In this document: one piece after another, positions 35,956 to 44,449 of the stretch
Numbering within the stretch: the stretch's first letter is position 1
How the letters are laid out: each line of letters begins with the position of its first letter
DNA from: Streptomyces sp. NBC_00390
Lineage (GTDB): Bacteria; Actinomycetota; Actinomycetes; Streptomycetales; Streptomycetaceae
Reading direction: 5' to 3'
Assembly: GCF_036057275.1 (NCBI RefSeq)
Contig: NZ_CP107945.1
Location: forward strand, 7,006,001 to 7,070,000
DNA length: 64,000 nt
The notes under the pieces: model-generated
Seen by the model: only the letters and a program-made list of their open reading frames with translations
Database searches by the model: none
What the model was told of the DNA's origin: nothing
Position numbers and translations under genes: made by a program

Positions 35956-37129
35956 CCTTCGCGCTCTCCCGCCCCGCCGTACGCAGCACCCCCGCACCGG
36001 CCACGAGGCCGCAGGCGAGCGCCGTCACCAGGGCGAACGAGACCACCAGGCTGGTCGCGTCGGCCACCGCCCCGATCGCCGAGGGGGCGATCAGGCCGGA
36101 GGTGTAGGTGATGGTGGCGACACCGGCGATCGCCTGGCTCGGGTGGGGGCCGCTGCGCCCGGCGGCCGCGAAGGCGAGCGGGACGACGACGGCGACACCC
36201 AGCCCGATGAGGGCGAAGCCCAGCATCGCGACCGCCGGATGCCGGGCCGCGACCACGAGCAGTCCGCCCGCCGTCGCCATCACACCGCCCACCCGTACCG
36301 TGCGCACCGGGCCGAAGCGGTCCACGATCCGGTCGCCCGCGAGCCGGGCCACCGCCATGGTCAGTGCGAAGGCCGTGGTCGACGCGGCCGCGATGCCCGG
36401 GGAGGTGCCGAGGATGTCGCGCAGATAGACCGCCGACCAGTCCAGGCTCGCGCCCTCCGCGAACACGGCGCAGAACCCGACGGCGCCGATGACCAGCGCA
36501 GACCTGGGCGGCAGCGTGAAGCGCGGCGGCGCCTCCTGGTCGGGTGTGCTCTGCAGGTCCAGGACGCCCTGGCAGGCGATCAGCCCGAGCACGGTCAGGG
36601 TGAGCGCGGCGAGTGCGTGGTGCAGCCGGGCATCACTGCCCAGATGGGCGGCGAGTGTCCCGCCCGCAGAACCGACGAGGGCGCCCGCGCTCCACATGCC
36701 GTGCAGTGAGGACATGATCGAGCGGTCGAGACGGTTCTCGATCTCGACGCCCAGCGCGTTCATCGCCACGTCCGACATGCCCGCGGTCGCGCCGAAGAGG
36801 AAGAGTGCGGCGCACAGCGTGAGCAGGTTCGGGGCGAAGGACGGCAGGATGAGGGACAGGGTCCACAGGGCCAGCAGCCCCCGCAGCGCGGTGCGCGCGC
36901 CGAACCGGTGACTGATCGCCCCGGCCAGCGGCATCGCCACGGAGGCGCCGAGTGCGGGGAAGGCGAGGGCGAGGCCGAGCTGCCCGGCGCTTGCTCCCAC
37001 ATGATCCTGGATCCAGGGAATGCGGGTGGCAAAGCTTCCGGTGACGGCCCCGTGCACACAGAAGACCGCGGCCACTGCGATGCGGGCGCGCTTCAACTGC
37101 CGAAGGCCGACGATCGGTTCGTGAGCCAT
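35915..37129 (-). CDS. MFS transporter
   Basis: 404 aa from ATG 37129 with about 12 membrane spans. It includes the typical loop after span 2 (GAISHRFGARTALRG) and ARLAGDRIVDRFGPVRTVR in the second half. It resembles YbjJ/fucose-permease-like MFS proteins of the sugar or efflux type. It is divergent from a ROK regulator across 91 bp with a perfect inverted repeat, so it is probably the ROK target. The cargo is unknown. Confidence 0.88.
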   Translation of the reverse strand: MAHEPIVGLRQLKRARIAVAAVFCVHGAVTGSFATRIPWIQDHVGASAGQLGLALAFPALGASVAMPLAGAISHRFGARTALRGLLALWTLSLILPSFAPNLLTLCAALFLFGATAGMSDVAMNALGVEIENRLDRSIMSSLHGMWSAGALVGSAGGTLAAHLGSDARLHHALAALTLTVLGLIACQGVLDLQSTPDQEAPPRFTLPPRSALVIGAVGFCAVFAEGASLDWSAVYLRDILGTSPGIAAASTTAFALTMAVARLAGDRIVDRFGPVRTVRVGGVMATAGGLLVVAARHPAVAMLGFALIGLGVAVVVPLAFAAAGRSGPHPSQAIAGVATITYTSGLIAPSAIGAVADATSLVVSFALVTALACGLVAGAGVLRTAGRESAKVSPADAAVPDPRP

Positions 37130-37163
37130 GCGTATGTCCCTCCCCTGAGAATCCGGGGTTAAA

Positions 37164-37186
37164 CTATCAGGAACCCTGCCTGATAG
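37164..37186. promoter_or_regulatory. Inverted-repeat operator candidate between the MFS and ROK genes
   Basis: CTATCAGG (37164-37171) and CCTGATAG (37179-37186) are perfect 8-bp arms with a 7-nt spacer in the 91-bp divergent gap. It is a good candidate site for the adjacent ROK repressor. Confidence 0.6.
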
Positions 37187-37220
37187 ATAGCGGCGGACGC
37201 TCGTCTGGAAGGATTCGGCC

Positions 37221-38393
37221 ATGCCCGCATCCCCGAGTACCGCCCGGGTCATCAACGACCGGCTCGCCCTCGAACTCCTCCAGCAGGAGGGCCCGTTGAC
37301 GGCAGGCCAGCTCAAGACCATGACCGGCCTGTCCCGGCCCACCGTCGCCGACCTGGTGGAACGGCTCCAGGCCTCCGGGCTCGTCCGGGTCGTCGGGGAG
37401 TCGGGCTCGGAGCGGCGCGGGCCCAACGCCCGGCTGTACGGGATCGTCGCCGACCGCGCGCATCTGGCGGCGCTCGACGTACGGACCCGGAGCGTGACCG
37501 TCGTCGTCGCCGATCTGCTCGGGACGACGCTCGCCGAAGCCACCATGCCCATCGGCAGCGACACCGGCACCGAGCCCGCCGTGGAGAGCGCCGCGGCGCT
37601 GCTCGAACGCGCGGTGCGGGATGCGGGCGCGGAGCGGCTGCACAGTGTCGGTGTCGGCGCCCCCGGCCTGATCGACCCGGCCGGCGGCGAGCTGCGCAAC
37701 ACCTCCGGGCTGCCCGCCTGGCACCGCAGCCTGGTCGCCGTGCTGCAGGACCGGCTGCCGGCGCGGGTCGTCGTCGAGAACGAGACCAACCTGGCGGCCG
37801 TCGCCGAGCAGCGCCTGGGGGCAGCGCGTGACCGGGACACCTTCGCGTTCCTGTGGCTGGGTGCCGGGGTGGGCGCCGGGCTCGTCCTGGACGGGCAGCT
37901 GCGCCGGGGGGCTTCGGGCGGTGCGGGCGAGATCGGCTTCCTTCCCGTGCCGGGCACAGCGGGGGTGCCGTCGGCCGTCGACTGCGACGGGGGATTCCAC
38001 TCGCTTGCCGGATCGGCGGCGATCTGCGCGCTGGCCGCGCAGTACGGGGTCGGTGTGCCGTCGGGGGCGCGGGAGCCCGTGGCGGCGGACGTCGTCGCGT
38101 CCGCAGTCGCCGACGGCCGTGAGGACTTCCTGACGGCACTCGCCGACCGGCTGGCCCTCGGGGCGGCGGCGGTCGCCGCGGTGCTCGATCCGGGCTGCGT
38201 CGTTCTCGGGGGAGAAGTGGGGCACGCGGGCGGCACGGAACTGGCGAGGCGGGTGGAGGCACGCCTGGCCGCACTCTCGCCGCTGCGTACGGAGGTGAGA
38301 GCGGGGGCGCTGGGCGGCTCGGCGGTTCTCAGCGGCGCGTTGCTGATTGCCCGCGAGACGGCCCAGAAGGACCTCTTCGCTCCGAGCGCGTAG
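37221..38393 (+). CDS. ROK-family transcriptional repressor
   Basis: 390 aa. The N-terminal winged HTH (LLQQEGPLTAGQLKTMTGLSRPTVADLVERLQASGLV) is followed by the ROK sugar-kinase-like domain. The latter has VGVGAPGLIDPAGGEL, VVENETNLAAVAE and WLGAGVGAGLVLDGQLRRGASGGAGEIGFLPV. The zinc-binding CXCGXXGC region is missing (the matching stretch reads DCDGGF), so it lacks a standard ROK zinc site. It is divergent from the MFS gene. A 231-bp tandem duplication covers its last 95 bp. Confidence 0.9.
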   Translation: MPASPSTARVINDRLALELLQQEGPLTAGQLKTMTGLSRPTVADLVERLQASGLVRVVGESGSERRGPNARLYGIVADRAHLAALDVRTRSVTVVVADLLGTTLAEATMPIGSDTGTEPAVESAAALLERAVRDAGAERLHSVGVGAPGLIDPAGGELRNTSGLPAWHRSLVAVLQDRLPARVVVENETNLAAVAEQRLGAARDRDTFAFLWLGAGVGAGLVLDGQLRRGASGGAGEIGFLPVPGTAGVPSAVDCDGGFHSLAGSAAICALAAQYGVGVPSGAREPVAADVVASAVADGREDFLTALADRLALGAAAVAAVLDPGCVVLGGEVGHAGGTELARRVEARLAALSPLRTEVRAGALGGSAVLSGALLIARETAQKDLFAPSA

Positions 38394-38767
38394 AAGTTCC
38401 CGTGGTGCGGCATCCGGGACCCCTGCCGGCGGGCGCCGGACCGTGGCACGATCCGGGCGGGCCCGGGACGTACGCCCCGGCCGGGGACGCGCAGGGGTCG
38501 TGTCCGGGACGTAAGGCGTCGTAGGTCTTGAGCGGGGGCGCTGGGCGGCTCGGCGGTTCTCAGCGGCGCGTTGCTGATTGCCCGCGAGACGGCCCAGAAG
38601 GACCTCTTCGCTCCGAGCGCGTAGAAGTTCCCGTGGTGCGGCATCCGGGACCCCTGCCGGCGGGCGCCGGACCGTGGCACGATCCGGGCGGGCCCGGGAC
38701 GTACGCCCCGGCCGGGGACGCGCAGGGGCCGTGTCCGGGACGTAAGGCGTCGTAGGTCTTGAGCGGG
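38299..38767. repeat. 231-bp tandem duplication at the 3' end of the ROK gene
   Basis: 38299-38529 is repeated at 38530-38760 with one mismatch (T at 38498, C at 38729), and the first 7 bases GAGCGGG recur at 38761-38767. The unit contains the last 95 nt of the ROK gene plus 136 nt downstream. The second copy of the coding part has no promoter or start. The near-identity points to a recent event. Confidence 0.95.
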
Positions 38768-39162
38768 TCAGGTCCCGGGAAAGCAGTCCCGGATACGACC
38801 CCCGGCGCGTCCCGACGCCACGCTCCCGGACCGGGCGAGGTCCGGGGCGTCACCCCGGCGCCGCCCGCCGAAGGGCACCGTCCCGGAGCGGCCCGACGCC
38901 GACCGCGTGAACAGAGCGCAGTCACGAGAACCCAGCGGCCTCCAGGGCGCCACGGACGCCGACTTGGCCACGCCCCGGCAAAAGTCACCCCGGCCCGCGG
39001 CCCGCCCCAGGGCCGGCCACACCCGGGATGCCACGACCCGCGCGAGGGCGTCGCACCAAGGCACCGCGCTCGGCCCGAGGGGGGGCAGACCGGTCCTCCG
39101 TCCGCCCGAGGGCCCGGCGGCGGCAAGGGCCGGATCGCGCCGCCGGGCTGTCACGGGAGGGG
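38768..39162. other. 395-bp region between the duplication and the chitinase stop, no gene seen
   Basis: Very GC-rich sequence with many short GTCCCGG-type repeats and inverted repeats. Open frames exist on both strands because stop codons are rare at this GC content, but no translation resembles a protein family. Confidence 0.5.
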
Positions 39163-41532
39163 TCAGCAGGCTCCCAGGTCCTGCCACACACCCCACTCAC
39201 CGGTAGTACCGGGCTCCTCGCCCTTCGTCCACCACTTGGACTTCCAGTTGTGCGAGGCGTGGGACACAGTCACGCCGCCGGCGTACTCGGTCGCCGCGTT
39301 CCACGCCGGCGCCGCGCACTGCCCGTTGCCGCCGCTGCCCGTGGGAGTCGGCGAGGGCGAGGGGCCGGTCGACGTGCTCGGCGACGGCGTCGGTGACGGG
39401 GACGGACCCGGGCCGGGCTCCACGATCGTCGTACCGCGGGCGAGGCCACCGGCGAGTCCGTACGTCTTCCCGCCGAACGTCACGGTCCAGTTGGACGGGG
39501 TCGACACCGGCAGGTAGTACACGAAGTCCAGCTCGACGGAGGCGCCGGGCGCCAGCGTCTGCCAGGCCGGCAGTTTCAGCGAGACACGGTGGTAGTCGCC
39601 CTTCAGCCCGCCCACATTGGTGCCGGTGTGGTCGCTGCGGATGACCGTTGTGCCGAACCCGGACTGGTCCTTGGCGTTCCCCGGCGCCGAGGAGCCGTAG
39701 TCGAACCGGAACTCCGTACCCCCGGGCAGCGTCGCCGTCGTGTTGTTCGTGATCTTCAGCTTGGGGCTGATCGGGTAGTTGGAGTCGCCGAGCGGGAACT
39801 GCCCGAACTCGACGTCGATCGCGACCGCTTCGGCCGGCAGGGTGGTCGTCGCGCGCGTCGCGCCGTACGGAGGCGCCGCCTTGAACGCGTCGTACATGGC
39901 CGTGGTGAGCGTGTCGCCCATCTCGTACTGGCCCTTGGCGGCGTTCCAGTCGTAGTCGCCCGCCAGCTCCCAGATCATGGTGCCGCCGATTCCCTTGTCC
40001 ACCACGTAGTCGGCCTTGGCGCTCACCGACTGCTCGTCCTCGGTCGACAGGAACACCTTCTTCTGGGCGTTCCACAGCCACGGTGCCACCAGCGTGGCGT
40101 CGTACTTGCGGACATACGTACCCGTCAGCGCGGTACCGGCCGGGAAGCCGTATGCCGTGACGTAGTCGCCGACGACGCCCTTCTCCAGGTTCTTGGCGTG
40201 CCACATCGGGTTGGATCCGGCCGGGGACTCGTTGCCCGCCGCGTCCTTGTCGTGCCAGAGGTTGTCGATTCCGACGGCCCCGTCCCCGCACCTGGTCAGA
40301 CCGGCGCCGGCCGGACAGGTGGTCGAGGGCGCCTTGCCCCACAGCCCGTCCGTGCCGCCCTGGACGTTCTTGAAGCCCCGCGTGTAGTACGGAAGGCCGA
40401 TGTTGATCCGGCCCGCCGGCATCGATCCGCGGAAGTAGTGGTACGCCCAGTCGGTGTTGAGGTAGCCGATCCCGCCGTACTGGGACGTGGAGTAGACGCC
40501 CGCCGCGGCCAGTTCGCCGTCCTTGCCGTCGTCGAACAGCGAGGCGTTGGGCCCGACGTACTCGTTCCAGGCGCCGTGCAGGTCGTACGACATGATGTTG
40601 ACGTAGTCCAGGTACTTCTGGACCTGGAAGGTCTCCATGCCGCGCAGCAGATAGCCGGAGGACGGCGCCGCCACGGTCTGCATGTAGTGCTTGCCGTCGC
40701 TCGCCCCGGCCCGGTCGAGCTTCTCTCGCAGGCTCTTCATCAGCGCCGCGTAGCCCTTGACGAGACCCGCCCGGCGGGCGTTGGAGACCGAATGGTCCAG
40801 CGGGTTGCCCGCGTCCTTCATCGAGGTCGGGTACTCGTAGTCGATGTCGACTCCGTCGAAGCCGTACTTCTTGATGAAGGCGACGGCCGAGTCCGCGAAG
40901 GTGTCGATACCGGCCTGGTTCACCGAGCCGTCGGCGTTGGTCGCCATCGAGTAGAACCCGCCGGAGGCGACCCGGGTGCCGTTGCCGTCGAAGTAGCCGC
41001 CGGTCTCGGCCCAGCCGCCGACCGAGATCAGCGTCTTCACCTGGGGGTGCTGTTTCTTGAATTTGTTCAGCAGATTGAAGTGACCCTTGTACGTGTACGC
41101 CGGGTCCATCTCGGCCCCGGCGACGCCGGGCCATGTCATCCCGGTCGCCGCGTTGTCGGCGCCGTCCGCGCCGACCGACAGTTTGTTGGCCGAATCGATG
41201 TGTCCGAAGGCGTAGTTGATGTGGGTGACCTTGTCCCACGGGATGTCGGAGGCGAGGTAGGCGGGGGCGCCGTCCTTTCCGGTACGCCAGCCGGTGAAGT
41301 AGCCGATGACGCGCCGCTGATGGTCGGCGCCCATCTTCTCGCGGCCCTCGGTGTCGTAGACGGAGCAGTAGGGAACGTTCACGCCCGGAGTCGCGTACAG
41401 CCCGTCGGGGCGACAGGACTCCTGGCTTGCGGCGTGCGATACGCCTGACGAGAGCGCGCCGGCCAGCAGCGAGGCGGCAGTTGCCGCGCCGACCGCGAGC
41501 AGCGAGGCTCTGGTACGGGTGGGGGACAGCAC
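39163..41532 (-). CDS. Secreted GH18 chitinase with carbohydrate-binding modules
   Basis: 789 aa from GTG 41532, with AGGAGGAGAA upstream. A signal peptide (LLAVGAATAASLLAGALSSGVSHA) is followed by the GH18 catalytic domain (about 50-550): LISVGGWAETGGYF and the catalytic motif FDGVDIDYEYP, whose Glu is the acid. An Ig-like/CBM2-like module follows (about 590-705), then a PSPSPTPTGS linker. A CBM5/12 chitin-binding module ends the protein (APAWNAATEYAGGVTVSH, then HNWKSKWWTKGEEPG). It degrades chitin outside the cell. The promoter has the classic chitinase repeats recognised by DasR. Confidence 0.95.
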   Translation of the reverse strand: MLSPTRTRASLLAVGAATAASLLAGALSSGVSHAASQESCRPDGLYATPGVNVPYCSVYDTEGREKMGADHQRRVIGYFTGWRTGKDGAPAYLASDIPWDKVTHINYAFGHIDSANKLSVGADGADNAATGMTWPGVAGAEMDPAYTYKGHFNLLNKFKKQHPQVKTLISVGGWAETGGYFDGNGTRVASGGFYSMATNADGSVNQAGIDTFADSAVAFIKKYGFDGVDIDYEYPTSMKDAGNPLDHSVSNARRAGLVKGYAALMKSLREKLDRAGASDGKHYMQTVAAPSSGYLLRGMETFQVQKYLDYVNIMSYDLHGAWNEYVGPNASLFDDGKDGELAAAGVYSTSQYGGIGYLNTDWAYHYFRGSMPAGRINIGLPYYTRGFKNVQGGTDGLWGKAPSTTCPAGAGLTRCGDGAVGIDNLWHDKDAAGNESPAGSNPMWHAKNLEKGVVGDYVTAYGFPAGTALTGTYVRKYDATLVAPWLWNAQKKVFLSTEDEQSVSAKADYVVDKGIGGTMIWELAGDYDWNAAKGQYEMGDTLTTAMYDAFKAAPPYGATRATTTLPAEAVAIDVEFGQFPLGDSNYPISPKLKITNNTTATLPGGTEFRFDYGSSAPGNAKDQSGFGTTVIRSDHTGTNVGGLKGDYHRVSLKLPAWQTLAPGASVELDFVYYLPVSTPSNWTVTFGGKTYGLAGGLARGTTIVEPGPGPSPSPTPSPSTSTGPSPSPTPTGSGGNGQCAAPAWNAATEYAGGVTVSHASHNWKSKWWTKGEEPGTTGEWGVWQDLGAC

Positions 41533-41677
41533 GATCGTTCTCCTCCTGGTGGGGATCCCGCTGCACCCCGCCAGGGGGGCGCAGGGGGGTTCGGCCTCGC
41601 ACAACTGGCATGGGGATGGTGCGGGTTGGCCTACGGGCGTGCGCACGCCCGCGGCGTGATCCGCGGAGGTGTCGCAG

Positions 41678-41719
41678 AGATTAAGAGGACTAGACCAGTG
41701 CGTCAATAGGTCTGGACCA
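41678..41719 (-). promoter_or_regulatory. Chitinase promoter with paired 12-bp repeats (DasR-type)
   Basis: On the minus strand TTGACG (41706-41701) and TAATCT (41683-41678) are 17 bp apart. TGGTCCAGACCT lies just upstream of the -35 (41719-41708) and TGGTCTAGTCCT lies in the spacer (41697-41686), 22 bp apart. These match the direct repeats known from Streptomyces chitinase promoters that mediate chitin induction and glucose repression, and DasR sites. Confidence 0.85.
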
Positions 41720-41832
41720 TTCCGCAGGTGGAAGCCTTTTCGGCCACTCCGTACGCTGTCTGTGAGCCAGTCCACAGCCATCACCTGCATGGCCGAGCGC
41801 CGGGCGTGGCACACTTGCCCTGTATCAGCAGC

Positions 41833-41962
41833 AGCGCACTCCGGGGTCGGTGCAATTCCGAACCGGCGGTTACAGTCCGCGACCCGTCCGCAGCCAGCGG
41901 CCGGTTGACCAGGTGAAATTCCTGGACCGACGGTTAAAGTCCGGATGGGAGGCAGTGCGCGG
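41833..41962 (+). ncRNA. FMN riboswitch (RFN element)
   Basis: P1 arms GCGCACT (41834-41840) and AGTGCGC (41954-41960) enclose the RFN core: GGGGTCGGTG, then CCGGCGGTTACAGTCCGCGA, then AGGTGAAATTCCTGGACCGACGGTTAAAGTCCGGATGGGAGG in order. It senses FMN and controls the downstream ribD operon. It also lies upstream of the divergent chitinase gene. Confidence 0.95.
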
Positions 41963-42114
41963 CGGGTGACCCTTGTGGTTCGCCGGCCGTCTGTGGCCGA
42001 TCGTCCTCAGCGACGACCGGTTCTGTCGGTCCTGGCGTTGCCATGAGGTGTTTCTCCGCTCTCTGTCGTCATCGACAGCCCCGGAGTCCGTGCCCGAAGA
42101 GGCAGGAGGACCCG

Positions 42115-43191
42115 GTGGCCACCGCAGCCGACTCGACCGCCATGCGCCGAGCCATCGCGCTCGCCGCCCGCGGACTCGGCTCCACCAGCCCCAACCCGGT
42201 CGTCGGGTGCGTCATCACCGACGCCTGCGGAGAGCCCGTCGGCGAGGGCTTCCACCAGCGCGCCGGCGGCCCCCATGCCGAGATCCACGCCCTGCGCGCC
42301 GCAGGCGAGCGCGCCCGCGGCGGCACTGCGTACGTCTCCCTCGAACCCTGCAACCACACCGGGCGCACCGGCCCCTGCGCCCAGGCACTCGCCGACGCCG
42401 GGATCGCCCGCGTCGTGTACGCGGTCGGCGACCCGAACCCGCAGGCCACCGGCGGTGCCGACACCCTGCGCGCGGCCGGCGCAGAGGTCGAACAGGGACT
42501 GCTCGCCGACGAGGCCGAGGCCGGCAACATCGCCTGGCTCACCTCCGTACGCCTCGGGCGCCCCTATGTCCTGTGGAAGTACGCCGCCACGCTCGACGGC
42601 CGTATCGCCGCTGCCGACGGCACCAGCCGCTGGATCAGCTCGCCCGAGTCCCGCGCCGACGTCCACCGGCTGCGCGCCGAGGCCGACGCGGTCGTCGTCG
42701 GCTCCGGCACCGTCCGCGCGGACGACCCGCACCTGGCCGTGCGCGGCATCGACGGCGCCGTCCAGCCACTGCGGGTCGTCGTCGACACCGAAGCCGCCGC
42801 CGTCAGGCCCGGCGCGCGCGTCCTCGACGACGCCGCGCCGACCGTGATCGCGGTCGCGGAGGATGCCGACACTGCTCTTCCCGGCGTCGTACGGCTGCCG
42901 CGGACGGCCACGGGCCTGTCGGTACCCGCCCTGCTGGCCGAGCTCCATGAGCGCGGCGTCCGCTCCGTGCTCCTCGAGGGAGGCCCGACCCTCGCCGGCG
43001 CCTTCGTCGCCGCGGGCGCCGTCGACAAGGTCGTCGGCTACCTCGCCCCCGTACTCCTCGGTGAGGGCCCCGCCGCCCTCGCCCACGCAGGAATCACCAC
43101 CATCACCGAGGCGTTGCGGCTCGACGTCACCGAGACCGTCCGTATCGGCCCCGATCTGCGGATCACCGCGACCGTCCCCAAGGGAGCTTGA
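42115..43191 (+). CDS. ribD: Riboflavin deaminase/reductase
   Basis: 358 aa from GTG 42115, with AGGAGG upstream; the frame is open further back but lacks a start site. It carries out deamination and reduction of the pyrimidine intermediates in riboflavin synthesis. The N-terminal deaminase has HAEIHALRAAG (zinc His and catalytic Glu) and PCNHTGRTGPC (zinc Cys pair). The C-terminal reductase (about 150-358) has ATLDGRIAAADGTSRWISS and VLLEGGPTLAGAF. First gene of the rib operon, after the FMN riboswitch. Confidence 0.96.
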   Translation: MATAADSTAMRRAIALAARGLGSTSPNPVVGCVITDACGEPVGEGFHQRAGGPHAEIHALRAAGERARGGTAYVSLEPCNHTGRTGPCAQALADAGIARVVYAVGDPNPQATGGADTLRAAGAEVEQGLLADEAEAGNIAWLTSVRLGRPYVLWKYAATLDGRIAAADGTSRWISSPESRADVHRLRAEADAVVVGSGTVRADDPHLAVRGIDGAVQPLRVVVDTEAAAVRPGARVLDDAAPTVIAVAEDADTALPGVVRLPRTATGLSVPALLAELHERGVRSVLLEGGPTLAGAFVAAGAVDKVVGYLAPVLLGEGPAALAHAGITTITEALRLDVTETVRIGPDLRITATVPKGA

Positions 43192-43193
43192 GA

Positions 43194-43802
43194 GTGTTCA
43201 CCGGAATTGTCGAAGAACTGGGTGAGGTCACCGCCATCGAGGACCTCGGCGACTCCTCGCGCTTCCGGCTGCGCGGACCTGTCGTCACCGAGGGCGCGAA
43301 GCACGGCGACTCCATCGCCGTCAACGGTGTCTGCCTCACCGTCGTCGAGTTCGGCGACGGCGAGTTCACCGCCGACGTGATGGCCGAGACCCTGAACCGC
43401 TCCAGCCTCGGTGCCCTGGAGGCCGGCTCGCGCGTCAACCTCGAGCGCCCCATGGCGGTCGGCGACCGGCTGGGCGGTCACATCGTCCAGGGCCATGTCG
43501 ACGGCACCGGCACCGTCGTCGCGCGCAAGCCGTCGGAGAACTGGGAGATCGTCACGATCTCCCTTCCCACCGACCTCACTCGATACGTCGTCGAGAAGGG
43601 CTCGATCACGGTTGACGGCGTCAGCCTCACCGTCGTCGACGCCGGCCCCGACCACTTCACGATCAGCCTCATCCCCACCACCCTCGCCCTGACCACGCTG
43701 GGCATCAAGCAGCCTGGCGACCCGGTCAACCTCGAGGTCGACGTCATCGCCAAGTACGTCGAGCGGCTGCTCGGCGCCGACGCCAGGGAGAGCGCGAAGT
43801 GA
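43194..43802 (+). CDS. ribE: Riboflavin synthase alpha chain
   Basis: 202 aa from GTG 43194 (FTGIVEELGEV), preferred to TTG 43188; a GGGAG site is upstream. It dismutates two lumazine molecules to riboflavin. The two lumazine-binding repeats both show conserved motifs: HGDSIAVNGVCLTVVEF in the first and KGSITVDGVSLTVVDA in the second. The GHIVQGHVDGTG stretch is also diagnostic. Starts 2 bp after ribD and overlaps ribM by 4 bp. Confidence 0.96.
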   Translation: MFTGIVEELGEVTAIEDLGDSSRFRLRGPVVTEGAKHGDSIAVNGVCLTVVEFGDGEFTADVMAETLNRSSLGALEAGSRVNLERPMAVGDRLGGHIVQGHVDGTGTVVARKPSENWEIVTISLPTDLTRYVVEKGSITVDGVSLTVVDAGPDHFTISLIPTTLALTTLGIKQPGDPVNLEVDVIAKYVERLLGADARESAK

Positions 43803-44449
43803 GCGGTCTGTCCTGGCTCAACTCGGAGGCCTTCACGGTCCTCGGGCAGCACATCAAGTGGTCGGACATGACCGGCAACACGATCGGACTGATCGCGCTC
43901 GCGCTCGGCTGGCGGCGCTCGGTGTGGACCTGGCCCGTGCAGTTCGTCTCCGGTCTCATCCTGTTCACCGCCTTTGCCTCCCACCTGACCGGCAGCGCCG
44001 GCAAGCAGGTCGTGGTGATGGCCGTGGCCGCGTGGGGCTGGTGGCAGTGGACCCACGGCCAGAAGCAGGCCGAGGACGGGGCGATCGCCGTCCGCTTCGC
44101 CACCTGGCGCGAGCGCGGTGTCATGGCGGGCGCAGCCCTCCTCGGCACCCTCGCCGTCGGCGGACTGTTCACCGCGTACCCGTCGCTGTCCTGGGACGCC
44201 TGGCCCGACGCGTACATCTTCGTCGGCACCCTCGTCGCGATGTACGCCCAGGCACGCGGCATGGTCGAGTTCTGGTTCGCATGGCTGCTCGTCGACCTGG
44301 TCGGCGTACCCCTGAACTTCGCCAACGGCTACGCCTTCTCCGGTTTCGTCTATGTGATCTACGGCGCGCTCGTCCTGTGGGGCATGCGCGACTGGTGGCA
44401 GCGCTCCCGCCGGAGCGCCGAGCCCTCCCTGGAAGGAGCACCGGCATGA
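43799..44449 (+). CDS. ribM: PnuC-family riboflavin transporter (RibM/PnuX)
   Basis: 216 aa membrane protein with about seven hydrophobic spans. The family signature WQWTHG (WWQWTHGQKQ) is present and a later span carries WFAWLLVDLVGVPLNF. PnuC-family members take up vitamins by facilitated diffusion. This gene lies inside the rib operon, as RibM does in S. davaonensis, where it moves riboflavin. It overlaps ribE (GTGA) and ribBA (ATGA), so translation is probably coupled. Confidence 0.87.
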   Translation: MSGLSWLNSEAFTVLGQHIKWSDMTGNTIGLIALALGWRRSVWTWPVQFVSGLILFTAFASHLTGSAGKQVVVMAVAAWGWWQWTHGQKQAEDGAIAVRFATWRERGVMAGAALLGTLAVGGLFTAYPSLSWDAWPDAYIFVGTLVAMYAQARGMVEFWFAWLLVDLVGVPLNFANGYAFSGFVYVIYGALVLWGMRDWWQRSRRSAEPSLEGAPA

